Assembly: GCA_945868475.1 (NCBI GenBank) | Contig: CAMBLM010000003.1 | Coordinates: 62,001 to 126,000, forward strand | DNA length: 64,000 bases | Reading direction: 5' to 3' | Source of the DNA: an uncultured Ruminococcus sp. | GTDB taxonomy: Bacteria; Bacillota; Clostridia; Oscillospirales; Ruminococcaceae | Shown here: piece by piece, positions 43,568-52,806 of the stretch | Layout: the number at the start of each line of letters is the position of its first letter | How positions within the stretch are numbered: the stretch's first letter is position 1 | Notes under the pieces: model-generated | Seen by the model: the letters and a program-made list of their open reading frames with translations, nothing else | The model's database searches: none | Told to the model about the DNA's origin: nothing | Program-made: the position numbers and the translations under genes

Positions 43568-44270
43568 CGTTGCAACGCTTTTCCCCGAAATGTGCGAGAG
43601 CGTTCTTTCCGAGAGCATAATCGGCAGGGCGAGAAAAGCCGGCAAAATAGAGGTCTGCTGTCACCAGATACGCGACTACACGCTCGATAAGCACCGCAGA
43701 GTGGACGATACTCCCTACGGCGGAGGAATGGGAATGGTGATGCAGGCTGACCCTATCTACCGCTGCTACAACGCTGTTGCGGATATGTCAGAGGAAAAGC
43801 CTTACGTTATCTATATGTCCCCGAAAGGAACTGTTTTCACACAGCAAAAGGCGGTCGAGCTTGCGAAAATGCCGCGGCTTTTCGTGCTTTGCGGTCATTA
43901 TGAGGGCGTCGATCAGCGTGTGCTTGACAAGATAGTTGACGAAGATATCTCTATCGGCGATTATGTACTCACGGGCGGTGAGCTTCCTGCGATGGTGATG
44001 ATAGACGCCGTTGCGAGAATGTGTCCCGGGGTGCTTTCGTCCGAGGAGTGCTTCACCGAGGAGAGCCATTTTGCAGGCTTGCTCGAATATCCGCATTACA
44101 CCAAGCCCGAGGTATGGGAGGGCGAGGCTGTTCCGCCCGTTCTTTTGACGGGACATCACAAAAATATTGCGGAATACCGTCATAAAATGTCTGTCGAAAT
44201 AACCAAACAAAGACGTCCCGATATGTATGCGAAATATGAACAAACTATAGATATGAACGAAAAGAAGTAA
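43557..44270 (+). CDS. trmD: tRNA (guanine-N1)-methyltransferase TrmD
   Basis: 237 residues. MRIDVATLFPEM start at 43557 overlapping rimM; TPYGGGMGMVMQADP, LCGHYEGVDQRV and the trefoil-knot SAM motif SIGDYVLTGGELPAMVMIDAVARM are diagnostic. It methylates G37 of tRNAs, preventing frameshifts. The last 35 residues are shorter than in some orthologues but complete. Confidence 0.96.
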   Translation: MRIDVATLFPEMCESVLSESIIGRARKAGKIEVCCHQIRDYTLDKHRRVDDTPYGGGMGMVMQADPIYRCYNAVADMSEEKPYVIYMSPKGTVFTQQKAVELAKMPRLFVLCGHYEGVDQRVLDKIVDEDISIGDYVLTGGELPAMVMIDAVARMCPGVLSSEECFTEESHFAGLLEYPHYTKPEVWEGEAVPPVLLTGHHKNIAEYRHKMSVEITKQRRPDMYAKYEQTIDMNEKK

Positions 44271-44584
44271 TACGACATATATTTTATTAACAAGTCTTTG
44301 ACAGTTTAACTATAATTTTCGGTGGAAATTTGTTGATAGGTAATAAAATTAGTAATTATAAACAAACCGACGGCGGCATTGAATGATGCGATTAACCAAA
44401 ATAGCAGAATTTTCAATCAGACCTCATATTTATGACAAATTGCCGTTGACTATTGGCGATTTCGGGGTTATAATATAAACAATAAAAAGAAAAAGGGCGG
44501 TTTAACATAAACATAAGATCGCCTAAGCTTTTTGATTTTTTTAAAATTTGAACAGCTTAAAGAAATGAGTTAGGAGAGAGAATT
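44271..44584 (+). other. AT-rich intergenic region upstream of HPr
   Basis: No ORF of note. It contains a TTGACA without a matching -10 at 44299-44304, the HPr promoter at 44446-44474, and a weak GGCG/CGCC stem around 44495-44523 in the leader. Confidence 0.5.
44446..44474 (+). promoter_or_regulatory. Promoter of the HPr gene
   Basis: TTGACT (44446-44451), 17-bp spacer, TATAAT (44469-44474), about 110 bases before the ATG. Confidence 0.75.
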
Positions 44585-44857
44585 ATGTACGTTAAAGATG
44601 TAATTGTTCAGAATCAGGTTGGTCTTCACGCTCGTCCGGCAACATTCTTCATTCAGAAGGCAAACGAATTCAAGTCCTCTATCTGGATCGAAAAGGAAGA
44701 AAGAAGAGTAAACGCTAAGTCACTTCTCGGCATTCTTTCCCTCGGCATCGTAGGCGGCACACAGATCAGAGTTATCGCTGACGGCGCAGACGAAGAAGCT
44801 GCTGTTGACGGACTTGTTGAACTTGTTGAAAGCGGTTTCGCTGAGGAAACAAGATAA
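44585..44857 (+). CDS. ptsH: Phosphocarrier protein HPr
   Basis: 90 residues. His15 in VGLHARPAT is the site phosphorylated by enzyme I; Ser46 in NAKSLLGILSLG is the HPr kinase site used in catabolite control, so both regulatory sites are present. RBS AGGAGAG. It stands alone, without enzyme I, between trmD and a PucR-type regulator; a catabolite-control role without a local PTS is plausible. Confidence 0.92.
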   Translation: MYVKDVIVQNQVGLHARPATFFIQKANEFKSSIWIEKEERRVNAKSLLGILSLGIVGGTQIRVIADGADEEAAVDGLVELVESGFAEETR

Positions 44858-44874
44858 CCTTTTCTTGATACATT

Positions 44875-44907
44875 TAGGTCATCGAATCAGTTTCGATGAC
44901 CTTTTTT
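44875..44907 (+). terminator. Terminator of the HPr gene
   Basis: GGTCATCGAA, loop TCAG, TTTCGATGACC, then TTTTTT. Near-perfect stem. Confidence 0.9.
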
Positions 44908-45176
44908 GTATTTGTACGAAAATGTGGGAAAAATTTAGCTGAAATCTCTAAATTTTTTATTAAAAGCTATAGGAATTAATAATTTGTTCACACAAATTTG
45001 CACAAAATGTGATAGAATATACTCTGTAATAAATTTAATGGGAGAATTGTCATTAAATTTTGTTGACTTTTTATCAAAAGTTAGAAAGAACAAAATAATA
45101 GAGCCTATGCTTGCAATGAGCAGACGCGTTTTTATGTTAAATCCGTGATTATTCGGTATGAAAGGAAGACAAGGCT
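44908..45176 (+). other. AT-rich region upstream of the PucR-type regulator
   Basis: No ORF. It holds an extended -10-like TGATAGAAT at 45010-45018 (no good -35) and TCACA/TGTGA inverted words around 44990-45011. The long leader may be regulated; nothing further recognised. Confidence 0.4.
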
Positions 45177-46262
45177 ATGTCAAACAGATTGTTCCAGGGA
45201 CTTATTCACCAGATGAGAGATACTATGGACTGCACCATCGGTGTTGTTGATTCCACAGCGGCTATCGTTGCCTGCAGCGATCTTTCCAAGATCGGCACAA
45301 CAAATGAGTTCGTTTCTCTCGATTTGAGTGATTCTCACGACATTTTTGTGAGAGATGGCTATACATACAAGCCTTTCGGTTCTCACATCAAGCCTGACTA
45401 TGCCGTTTTCGTTGAGGGAACTGACGATAATGCCGCTAAGTATGCGAGCATTATGGCTATCACCCTTTCTTCCATCAAGCAGTATTACGATGAAAAATAC
45501 GACCGCAGCAACTTCATCAAGAACGTTGTTCTCGATAATATCCTCCCCGGAGATATCGTTGTAAAGGCAAGAGAGCTTCATTTCAACAGCGATGTGAGCC
45601 GTGTTGTTCTTCTTATCAGAATTATTTCTTCCAACGATGTTTCCGCATTCGATATCATTCAGAATCTCTTCCCCGACAAGACGAAGGACTTCGTTCTCAA
45701 TATCACGGAATCGGATATCATTCTTGTCAAGGAAGTTAAGAGCAATGTTGAATCCAAGGATCTTGAAAAGCTTGCGCGTTCAATTTCCGATACGCTTTCG
45801 AGCGAATTCTACACAAGAGTAAATGTCGGTATCGGCACAGTCGTTGTCGGCATCAAGGATCTTGCACGTTCGTTCAAGGAAGCTCAGATCGCGCTTGAAG
45901 TCGGCAAGGTTTTCGATACGGACAAGTCTATCGTTTCCTACGATAACCTCGGTATCGCAAGACTCATCTACCACCTCCCGACAACACTCTGCGAAACCTT
46001 CCTCCAGGAAGTTTTCAAGAAAGGCTCTATCGAGTCGCTCGACCACGAAACCCTGTTCACTATCCAGCGTTTCTTCGAGAACAATCTGAACGTTTCCGAA
46101 ACATCGAGAAAGCTGTTCGTTCACAGAAATACACTTGTTTACAGACTTGAAAAGATCAAAAAGCTCACAGGACTTGACCTCAGAGAATTCGACCACGCTA
46201 TCGTATTCAAGATCGCTCTTATGGTAAAGAAGTATCTTTCGGCAAACCCTGTTAAATTCTAA
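45177..46262 (+). CDS. PucR/CdaR-type helix-turn-helix transcriptional regulator
   Basis: 361 residues. N-terminal sensory region (GVVDSTAAIVACSDLSKIG, as in CdaR sugar-diacid regulators), a central GGDEF-like fold common in the family (GIGTVVVGIKDLARSFKEAQIALEVGK), and a C-terminal PucR helix-turn-helix (FFENNLNVSETSRKLFVHRNTLVYRLEKIKKLTGLDLREFDHAIVFKIALM). The ligand is unknown. RBS AAAGGAAG. Monocistronic, followed by ftsE after about 100 bases. Confidence 0.88.
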   Translation: MSNRLFQGLIHQMRDTMDCTIGVVDSTAAIVACSDLSKIGTTNEFVSLDLSDSHDIFVRDGYTYKPFGSHIKPDYAVFVEGTDDNAAKYASIMAITLSSIKQYYDEKYDRSNFIKNVVLDNILPGDIVVKARELHFNSDVSRVVLLIRIISSNDVSAFDIIQNLFPDKTKDFVLNITESDIILVKEVKSNVESKDLEKLARSISDTLSSEFYTRVNVGIGTVVVGIKDLARSFKEAQIALEVGKVFDTDKSIVSYDNLGIARLIYHLPTTLCETFLQEVFKKGSIESLDHETLFTIQRFFENNLNVSETSRKLFVHRNTLVYRLEKIKKLTGLDLREFDHAIVFKIALMVKKYLSANPVKF

Positions 46263-46362
46263 AATATCGGTCAATAAGACCGGCACTAATTAAACAAAAA
46301 TGGGGGCAGTTTTATTCTGCCCCTTTCTGTTCTTTTGAAAAAATTGATTGGCGGTGCAAAAA

Positions 46363-47052
46363 TTGGTTGAACTTCGTAATGTATCTGTTACATATTCAAA
46401 CGGCGTTGACGCTCTGAATGATGTCAGCATTAAAATAAAGGACGGCGAATTCGTGTTCGTTGTCGGCAAATCGGGCGCAGGAAAAAGTACGTTTATAAGG
46501 CTTCTCCTCAAAGAGATCGAACCCACCAAGGGCAGACTGCAGGTAAACGGCTTTAACCTCACAAAAATGAAGAAGAGAAACGCTTACAGACTGAGAAGAA
46601 CTATCGGCTGTGTTTTTCAGGATTTCAAGCTTATCGAGAGTATGAACGTTTATGACAACGTTGCATTTGTGCTTCGCTGCATCGACGCTTCAAATAAATA
46701 TATACGAAACAGAGTTCCTTACGTTATCGATCTTGTCGGCTTAAAGGACAAGGCTTACTGCAAGCCGAGCGAGCTTTCGGGCGGCGAAAAGCAGAGAGCG
46801 GCTATCGCGAGGGCGCTTGTAAACGATCCCCAGCTTATCATTGCGGACGAGCCTACGGGAAACCTTGACCCTGCGCTCAAGCACGATATCGTTGAGCTTT
46901 TGCAGGCTATCAACGACTGCGGAACGACTGTTATAATGGTAACTCATGAGCATGAGATCGTGCAGGAATTCGGCGGCAGGATAATTTCCATGCAAGATGG
47001 ACGTGTTGTATTCGACGATGTTATAAAGTCGAACTACGACCTTGAACACTGA
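46363..47052 (+). CDS. ftsE: Cell division ATP-binding protein FtsE
   Basis: 229 residues from the TTG at 46363. Walker A GKSGAGKST (35-43), Q-loop CVFQDFKL, signature LSGGEKQRAAIARAL, Walker B LIIADEPTGNLDP and the H-loop VTHEHEIV. MVELRNVSVTYSNG matches typical FtsE N-termini, and GGCGG is 8 bases upstream; in-frame TTG at 46348 and GTG at 46354 are alternatives. Pairs with FtsX to gate wall hydrolases. Confidence 0.93.
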   Translation: MVELRNVSVTYSNGVDALNDVSIKIKDGEFVFVVGKSGAGKSTFIRLLLKEIEPTKGRLQVNGFNLTKMKKRNAYRLRRTIGCVFQDFKLIESMNVYDNVAFVLRCIDASNKYIRNRVPYVIDLVGLKDKAYCKPSELSGGEKQRAAIARALVNDPQLIIADEPTGNLDPALKHDIVELLQAINDCGTTVIMVTHEHEIVQEFGGRIISMQDGRVVFDDVIKSNYDLEH

Positions 47053-47073
47053 TACTCCAAAGGAGAAAGACAA

Positions 47074-47976
47074 ATGAAGCTTAGTGGTGTAAATTACCTG
47101 TTCGGGCAGGGAATAAAAAATATCTGGACGAACCGCATAATGTCAGTGGCGAGCTTTTGTATACTTATGGTTTCGCTGCTGCTGGTCGGCTTTTCCGTCC
47201 TTTTTATCGTCAATGTAAATTCTATCATCGGCGGCATCGAGAACAAGAACGAGGTAATCATCTACCTCGATGATATAAGCGAAGACGAGATCACGGCTAT
47301 GGGAAACAAGCTTCGCTCGCTCGACAATATCAGCGACGTTGTTTTCTTTTCCAAGGACGAAGCTTTCGCGCAGATGAAGTCGGAAATGGCTGATTCGGAG
47401 GAGCTTTTCCAGTATGTCGGCGAGGAAAGCCCTCTGCCCGACTCCTACCGCGTAAAGGTTGCCGATATTGAGAAAATGAGCAGTACGCTTATGGAAATAA
47501 ACCGTCTGGACGGCATTATTTCCGTTAAAGCACCGAACGATTTCGTCAATGTTCTTACCGAATTGAAGCGATTTATCTCAATAATCTCCATAACAGTGCT
47601 TACGGCACTCGTTATCGTGAGCCTTGTAATGATATCCAACGCTTCAAGAGCGAGCGTTGAGATGAGAAAGCGCGAGATCGAGATAATGAAGTATGTCGGC
47701 GCAACGAATTCATTCGTAAAAACGCCGTTCTTCGTTGAGGGAATGGTCATCGGCATCGTTGCGGGCGCAGTTGCTTCCGTTATAACGCTTGCAGGCTATT
47801 CAAAGGTAATGGAAATGATAATGAGCCAGCAGACGCTCTGGTCGGTCGTAGGCGCAGGAAGCTTCACCCCGATGAGCGGCGTTGCGGCAAAGATAGTTAT
47901 CGGCTACATTGCGGCAGGTGCGCTCATAAGCGCGGTCGGAACTGTAATGAGCACGAAGAAATACGTTAAGGTATAA
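47074..47976 (+). CDS. ftsX: Cell division protein FtsX
   Basis: 300 residues, with the FtsX layout: an N-terminal cytoplasmic stretch (FGQGIKNIWTNRIMSVASF), first membrane helix (CILMVSLLLVGFSVLFIVN), an extracellular loop of about 120 residues that contacts hydrolase activators (NEVIIYLDDISEDEI), and three C-terminal helices. RBS AAAGGAG. Between ftsE and the M23 gene. Confidence 0.95.
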   Translation: MKLSGVNYLFGQGIKNIWTNRIMSVASFCILMVSLLLVGFSVLFIVNVNSIIGGIENKNEVIIYLDDISEDEITAMGNKLRSLDNISDVVFFSKDEAFAQMKSEMADSEELFQYVGEESPLPDSYRVKVADIEKMSSTLMEINRLDGIISVKAPNDFVNVLTELKRFISIISITVLTALVIVSLVMISNASRASVEMRKREIEIMKYVGATNSFVKTPFFVEGMVIGIVAGAVASVITLAGYSKVMEMIMSQQTLWSVVGAGSFTPMSGVAAKIVIGYIAAGALISAVGTVMSTKKYVKV

Positions 47977-48134
47977 ATACTAATTCTTGATCAACCTATA
48001 GACAAACTCTCGGCTATAATAAGTTCACTCTGCGTCAAGCTCCCTTGTCAGGCGGAAGCCTGTCTGCGGTCGCCTTCCTTGATTGAACTTATTCTATCTG
48101 TCGATTTTGTCTATAGAACGATCAGGAATTAGTA
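47977..48134. repeat. MITE-like palindromic element, variant (158 bp)
   Basis: Terminal inverted repeats of about 30 bp, ATACTAATTC-t/c-TGATC...CTATAGACAAA, 26 of 30 identical, with a second inner inverted repeat AATAAGTTCA/TGAACTTATT. Ends and CTATAGACAAAA-type words link it to the copies at 2419 and 57192; the centre is longer and GC-richer. Separates ftsX from the M23 gene. Confidence 0.65.
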
Positions 48135-48173
48135 TAAGCATATGAACATTTTTCGGGAAAGGAGAGCTTCACT

Positions 48174-49469
48174 ATGTACAAAAAGGAATTGGCAAAAAAA
48201 GTTGTTTCGTTTGCGGCGGCTTTGTGCATGACTGTCGGCATTATGTCCGATACGGCGATAGACCTTTTCGCCGATACGCAGTCCGAGCTTGAAGCGCGTC
48301 AGGCAGAGCTTGCTCAGGAGCGCAAGGACGTTGAAAAGGATCTTGCGAAATACAAGGACGATGCACAGCAGACAGAGGAATACCTCGCCGAATACGATAA
48401 GAAAATGAAGCTCCAGGAGGAGCAGATCGCAAACATAGACGAGCAGATAGCGAACTATCAGGACAAGCTTGACGAGCTTTCCGTGAGCATTGAGGAACGT
48501 CAGGCGGAGGTCGATGAAGGTGTTGAAAAATTCCGCAAAAGACTTCGCAGTATGTATATCTCGGGTACGGACAGCTATGCTTCGATCCTTGTCGGCGCGA
48601 CCGACTTTTACGGTGTCCTCACAAGGCTTGAATTCGCAGAAAGAATTGCAAAGCACGACAATGATATGATCGAGGATCTGAAGTCGAAGATAACCGTTCT
48701 CGAAAACGACAAAGCCGACTATGAGGACAAGATCGCAAAGCAGGAAGCACTCAAAACTCAGGAAGAAGAATACTACGCAGAGCTTTCCGAAACCTACAAC
48801 AACCACGCCGAAACAAAGGCTATGCAGGACGCAATGGTTCAGGACTATATGGATCGTTTCGATGATATCGTTGCTGACCAGCAGAAGGTGGAGCAGGAGC
48901 TTCAGGAGGAGATCCGCAGAAAGCAGGAGGAAGCCGAGCGCAGACGTAAGGAAGAAGAGGAACGCCGCCGCAAGGAAGAGGAAGAACGCAAAAAGCAGGC
49001 GGAAGCCAACGGTGAGGAATACACCGAGCAGGACGTAAGCTCGTTCACTTCCTATACGGATACAGGCTTTATCTGGCCTGTTCCGACTGTAAGAAATATG
49101 ACCGATGTCTATGGCGACAGATATATTCAGGAAGAAGGCAGAACAGCTTTCCATGGCGGTATCGACATCAACAAGCCCGGCTGCTACGGTGAACCTATCG
49201 TGGCTTCGGCGGCAGGTGAAGTCATCACCGCAGGCGATACGGGCAACGGCTTCGGTTATCATGTTGTCATTGACCATGGCAACTCCATTGCAACGCTTTA
49301 CGGACATTGCTCGAGCCTTGCGGTAAAGGTCGGCGATATCGTAGAGCAGGGTCAGGTCATTGCATACATAGGCTCGACGGGCTATGCTTACGGCAATCAC
49401 TGCCACTTTGAAGTCCGCGTGAACGGTCAGCGTACAGACCCTCTTAACTATGTAAATATCAACAACTAA
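48174..49469 (+). CDS. Murein hydrolase activator-like M23 peptidase (EnvC/PcsB-type)
   Basis: 431 residues. Signal peptide (VVSFAAALCMTVGIMSDTA), a long coiled coil (residues 35-280) with heptads and a Lys/Glu/Arg-rich end, then an M23 LytM domain: HGGIDINKP (metal His and Asp), SAAGEVITAGDTGNGFGYHVVIDHG, YGHCSSL and the HCHFEV motif (H-x-H). All metal ligands appear present, so unlike degenerate EnvC it may itself cut peptidoglycan. Directly after ftsEX: it is a likely FtsX-controlled hydrolase or activator. Confidence 0.9.
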   Translation: MYKKELAKKVVSFAAALCMTVGIMSDTAIDLFADTQSELEARQAELAQERKDVEKDLAKYKDDAQQTEEYLAEYDKKMKLQEEQIANIDEQIANYQDKLDELSVSIEERQAEVDEGVEKFRKRLRSMYISGTDSYASILVGATDFYGVLTRLEFAERIAKHDNDMIEDLKSKITVLENDKADYEDKIAKQEALKTQEEEYYAELSETYNNHAETKAMQDAMVQDYMDRFDDIVADQQKVEQELQEEIRRKQEEAERRRKEEEERRRKEEEERKKQAEANGEEYTEQDVSSFTSYTDTGFIWPVPTVRNMTDVYGDRYIQEEGRTAFHGGIDINKPGCYGEPIVASAAGEVITAGDTGNGFGYHVVIDHGNSIATLYGHCSSLAVKVGDIVEQGQVIAYIGSTGYAYGNHCHFEVRVNGQRTDPLNYVNINN

Positions 49470-49480
49470 GGTGCATAAAA

Positions 49481-50698
49481 ATGAACAAAAAGATATCTCT
49501 CGGTGCGGCAATAGGCGTAATGGCTCTCATAGCCGCGGCGACGTTCATAATCACATACAACTACTCGATGAAAGTTTTCAACGCGACCGTTAAAAACGTT
49601 TCGGAAAAGGAAGAAAGCTATACAAAGCTTTCCGAGATGGATAAGTACGTCAGAGGAAATTACCTCGGCGAAATTGACGAACAGCTTCTTGCGGACAGCA
49701 TCATGAACGGATATGTTCAGGGCATCGGCGACCAGTATGCAGTTTACTGCACGGCTGAACAGTATGCCGATATCCTTCAGAGCGATGCAGGTGTTACGGT
49801 CGGACTCGGCTTCACCTGGGAACGCGAGGAAAGCGGTTATATAAAGGTATCCTCCGTCAATGACAGCTCACCTGCTTCAAGTGCGGGCGTCAAGGCAGGG
49901 GACATCATCACAGCCGTGAACAACACGGACGTTATCGCTTATGAGAATGGCTACGAAGAAGCTTCGGGACTGCTTTCCTGTGCAGAGGGAACAAAGGTCA
50001 AGCTTCATATAAAAAGAGTTGGCGATGACGGGCTTTCCGACTTCTTCTCGGTCGATCTTATATCGGCGAAAACGGAGATAGTTTCCGTCACAAGCTCACT
50101 TATCGAAAATGTCGGATATATAAAAATTTCGACCTTTAACGAGAAAACAGCTTCACAGCTGCGCAATGCGCTTACGAATGTTATCGAAAGCGGCGCGGAA
50201 TCACTTGTTTTCGACCTGCGCAACAACAGCGGTGACCTTATGAGCGCACTCGGCGACAGTCTTGACTGCATCATAGGCGACTGCGATGTCGTAAAAGCGA
50301 AATTCTCCGACCACGAGGAATATGTCGTCCACACGACCGAAGCGGAGAAAATTTCAATGCCTATGGCTGTTATCGTGAACTCGGGAACGGCTTCCTGCGG
50401 CGAACTTTTTGCGCTTGCGCTCCGTGATGAATCGAACGCACAGCTTGTAGGAACTTCCACAGCAGGCAAGGGCATTATGCAGTATACTCACAAGCTTTCG
50501 GGCGGTGCGGCAGTAAAGCTCACGGTCGCAACGGTCGAAACAAAAAACAGCGGCAATTTCAACGAAACGGGCGTAAAGCCAAACTTTGAAGTCGCACTTC
50601 CGTCCGATGTTGACCTTGAAACACTCACGGAAGAAAACAGACTCACCCTCGATACACAGCTCATAAAGGCTGTCGAGGTCGTTCAGACTATCCTTTAA
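49481..50698 (+). CDS. S41-family C-terminal processing protease
   Basis: 405 residues. N-terminal membrane anchor or signal (LGAAIGVMALIAAATFIITYNY), a PDZ domain (VGLGFTWEREESGYIKVSSVNDSSPASSAGVKAGDIITAVNNT), and the protease domain with Ser305 in NSGTASCGELFAL and Lys330 in STAGKGIMQY (Ser-Lys dyad). CtpA-like proteases trim exported proteins, often cell-wall hydrolases. It lacks the C-terminal peptidoglycan-binding domain seen in some. 11 bases after the M23 gene, so probably cotranscribed. Confidence 0.92.
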   Translation: MNKKISLGAAIGVMALIAAATFIITYNYSMKVFNATVKNVSEKEESYTKLSEMDKYVRGNYLGEIDEQLLADSIMNGYVQGIGDQYAVYCTAEQYADILQSDAGVTVGLGFTWEREESGYIKVSSVNDSSPASSAGVKAGDIITAVNNTDVIAYENGYEEASGLLSCAEGTKVKLHIKRVGDDGLSDFFSVDLISAKTEIVSVTSSLIENVGYIKISTFNEKTASQLRNALTNVIESGAESLVFDLRNNSGDLMSALGDSLDCIIGDCDVVKAKFSDHEEYVVHTTEAEKISMPMAVIVNSGTASCGELFALALRDESNAQLVGTSTAGKGIMQYTHKLSGGAAVKLTVATVETKNSGNFNETGVKPNFEVALPSDVDLETLTEENRLTLDTQLIKAVEVVQTIL

Positions 50699-50714
50699 AA
50701 AAGGCAGGGACGCA

Positions 50715-51365
50715 ATGGGACTTTTCAAAAAAAGCTCTCCCTTTAAAAATTCCGCCGCGGTTCTGGCGGATAACGGCTTCACCGATGTTTATATCGAAGC
50801 ACTGAAAAAGGATATTGAGCCGCTCAAAAATCCGAAGGATATCGCAAAGGGGCAAAGCTATCTTATAAATGCGCTCATCATCGCAGGCAGGCTCGAGGAG
50901 GGCTGTTCGCTCTATAAAAAATACAGCGAGGAGAACCTTTTCGGCAAGCTGGACAAGACGCTTTATCCGAATTTGCTCCACAACGTTATTTTCGCATATT
51001 TTATACGAAACAAATATAAAGAAGCCGAAACTATCTACAAGGAAAAGAACGAGTTCGTTCTCAAAGATACCTCCGATACGATGAAACGAAGCCTTGCGCT
51101 CCATGAGTGCATGAACGGGCGGTATGAGAATGCTGTGACTGTGCTGGCGAAGCTTCTCGACAGCGACTGCAGGTTCATTGACCTTTGCATCGTGAAAACG
51201 GTGCTGAAACTCGATATGTTCAGCCGCGCGAATGAGCTTTCGGCGAATTTCGGCGAATACAAGGGCAGGAACGAGCTTGAAGCCGAAGCGCAGAAGCTTA
51301 AAAAGAAAATTTTCGACGGCCTTTCGCCGAAAGAAAAGGTCAAAGCCGTAAAAAAGGGTAAATAA
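50715..51365 (+). CDS. Uncharacterised TPR-like soluble protein
   Basis: 216 residues, all helical. Tandem helix pairs (SYLINALIIAGRLEEGCSLYKKYSEENLF; NVIFAYFIRNKYKEAETIYKEKNEFVL; ALHECMNGRYENAVTVLAKLLDSD) look like TPR repeats. No membrane segment, unlike the TPR proteins at 22283 and 42148. The C-terminal tail is basic. 16 bases after the S41 gene, so it could belong to the FtsEX cluster. Confidence 0.65.
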   Translation: MGLFKKSSPFKNSAAVLADNGFTDVYIEALKKDIEPLKNPKDIAKGQSYLINALIIAGRLEEGCSLYKKYSEENLFGKLDKTLYPNLLHNVIFAYFIRNKYKEAETIYKEKNEFVLKDTSDTMKRSLALHECMNGRYENAVTVLAKLLDSDCRFIDLCIVKTVLKLDMFSRANELSANFGEYKGRNELEAEAQKLKKKIFDGLSPKEKVKAVKKGK

Positions 51366-51370
51366 GGGAA

Positions 51371-52714
51371 ATGACTACACCGATATATGATTTTGTCAAG
51401 GCTTATGCCGAAAGCGGCACTGTCAGAGGACATATGCCGGGGCATAAGGGAAACAATTGCTATAAAAGTAAAGCCGCAGGGAGCGAAATTTCTGCGGTTT
51501 TTCCGTATGATATAACGGAAATCAAGGGTGCGGACGCGCTTTTTGAGGCTGACGGGATAATCGCGGAGAGCGAAAGGAATGCGGCGAAGCTTTTCGGAAC
51601 TTATGCAACGTTCTATTCGGCAGGCGGTTCAACGCTCTGCATACAATCGATGCTCGCAGTTTGCGCAAAGCAGGGCGACAAGATAATCGCCGCGCGTAAT
51701 TCGCACAAGGCTTTGCACAGTGCCTGCATTTTGCTCGGACTTTCGCCTGTTTGGATATATCCCGAATTCGGGGACGGCTCGGCTGTGAGCGGAAAAATAA
51801 CTGCGGAGAGCGTGAAAAGGCTGCTCGGGGAAAATCCCGATGCGGTCTGCGTTTATATCACCTCACCCGACTATCTCGGTGCAGTTTCGGACGTAAAAGC
51901 TATCGCAGAAGCCGCGCACTCGTTCGGAAAGCCGCTCATTGTTGACAATGCTCACGGTGCGCATTTGGCTTTTCTCGAAGAAAACATTCACCCTATCGCA
52001 CTCGGCGCAGACCTTTGCTGTGATTCGGCGCATAAAACTCTCCCCGTGCTGACGGGAGGAGCGTATGTTCACGTTTCCTCGGAAAAGTATGCGGCAAAAA
52101 TGAAAGAGGCTATGGCTTTGTTCGGAAGTTCAAGTCCGTCATATCTGATTTTGCAGTCGCTCGACCTTTGCAATAAATATCTTGCGGAAGATTTCCGAAC
52201 CGAACTTTCGCAGACGGTGAAAAGGATAGAAAAGCTCAAAAAGGACATAAACGGTTTTGTTGCTGTGACCGAGAGCGAACCGCTCAAGCTGACGATATAT
52301 GCGCTTCCGAGCGGAATGACGGGACGGGAGCTTGCCGACAGGCTGAGGGAGAGCGGTATCGAACCCGAATATGCCGATGAAACTCACGTTATGCTGATGT
52401 TCTCGCCGCAGAACACGGAAAGCGACTTTGAACGCGTGAAAAACGCCCTATGCAATATGATAATGCCGAGGATAAGGCTGATGCCGCCGTCATTTTCTAT
52501 TGCTCCGCTCAAAAAATCAATGGAGATGCGCGAGGCTTTCTTCTCCGAAACGGAAACCGTAAAGACCGAATATGCGCTCGGAAGAATATGCGCACGGACG
52601 GAAACTATATGTCCTCCGTGTGTGCCTGCGGCTGCCTGCGGAGAAGTTTTTGACGAAAACGCCATAAAAATTTTAAAAATGTATAGCATTTCGGAAGTAA
52701 ATGTGGTAAAATAA
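51371..52714 (+). CDS. Group III Orn/Lys/Arg decarboxylase-like PLP enzyme (YaaO/SpeA family)
   Basis: 447 residues. GHMPGHKG N-terminal motif, ATFYSAGGSTLCIQSM, VDNAHGAH, and the PLP lysine Lys222 in CCDSAHKTLPVLTGG. The C-terminal domain is shorter than in the 490-residue arginine decarboxylases. Substrate cannot be told: arginine, lysine or ornithine. It occupies the same place as yaaO in B. subtilis (yaaO-tmk-yaaQ-yaaR-holB-yaaT). Starts 5 bases after the TPR gene; AAGGGAA upstream. Confidence 0.87.
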   Translation: MTTPIYDFVKAYAESGTVRGHMPGHKGNNCYKSKAAGSEISAVFPYDITEIKGADALFEADGIIAESERNAAKLFGTYATFYSAGGSTLCIQSMLAVCAKQGDKIIAARNSHKALHSACILLGLSPVWIYPEFGDGSAVSGKITAESVKRLLGENPDAVCVYITSPDYLGAVSDVKAIAEAAHSFGKPLIVDNAHGAHLAFLEENIHPIALGADLCCDSAHKTLPVLTGGAYVHVSSEKYAAKMKEAMALFGSSSPSYLILQSLDLCNKYLAEDFRTELSQTVKRIEKLKKDINGFVAVTESEPLKLTIYALPSGMTGRELADRLRESGIEPEYADETHVMLMFSPQNTESDFERVKNALCNMIMPRIRLMPPSFSIAPLKKSMEMREAFFSETETVKTEYALGRICARTETICPPCVPAAACGEVFDENAIKILKMYSISEVNVVK

Positions 52715-52806
52715 AAAAGGGAATACCCTCAATTACATATTACCGTGACTTTTCGCACGGAACGATCGGGTCTTCCGACCGCATAAAACCGAAAGGACAG
52801 ATAAAA

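Noticed and set aside
48129-49511. A 460-codon minus-strand frame opposite the M23 gene
   Set aside because: Hydrophobic Leu/Val/Phe-rich reverse of the coiled-coil coding sequence; no ribosome binding site.
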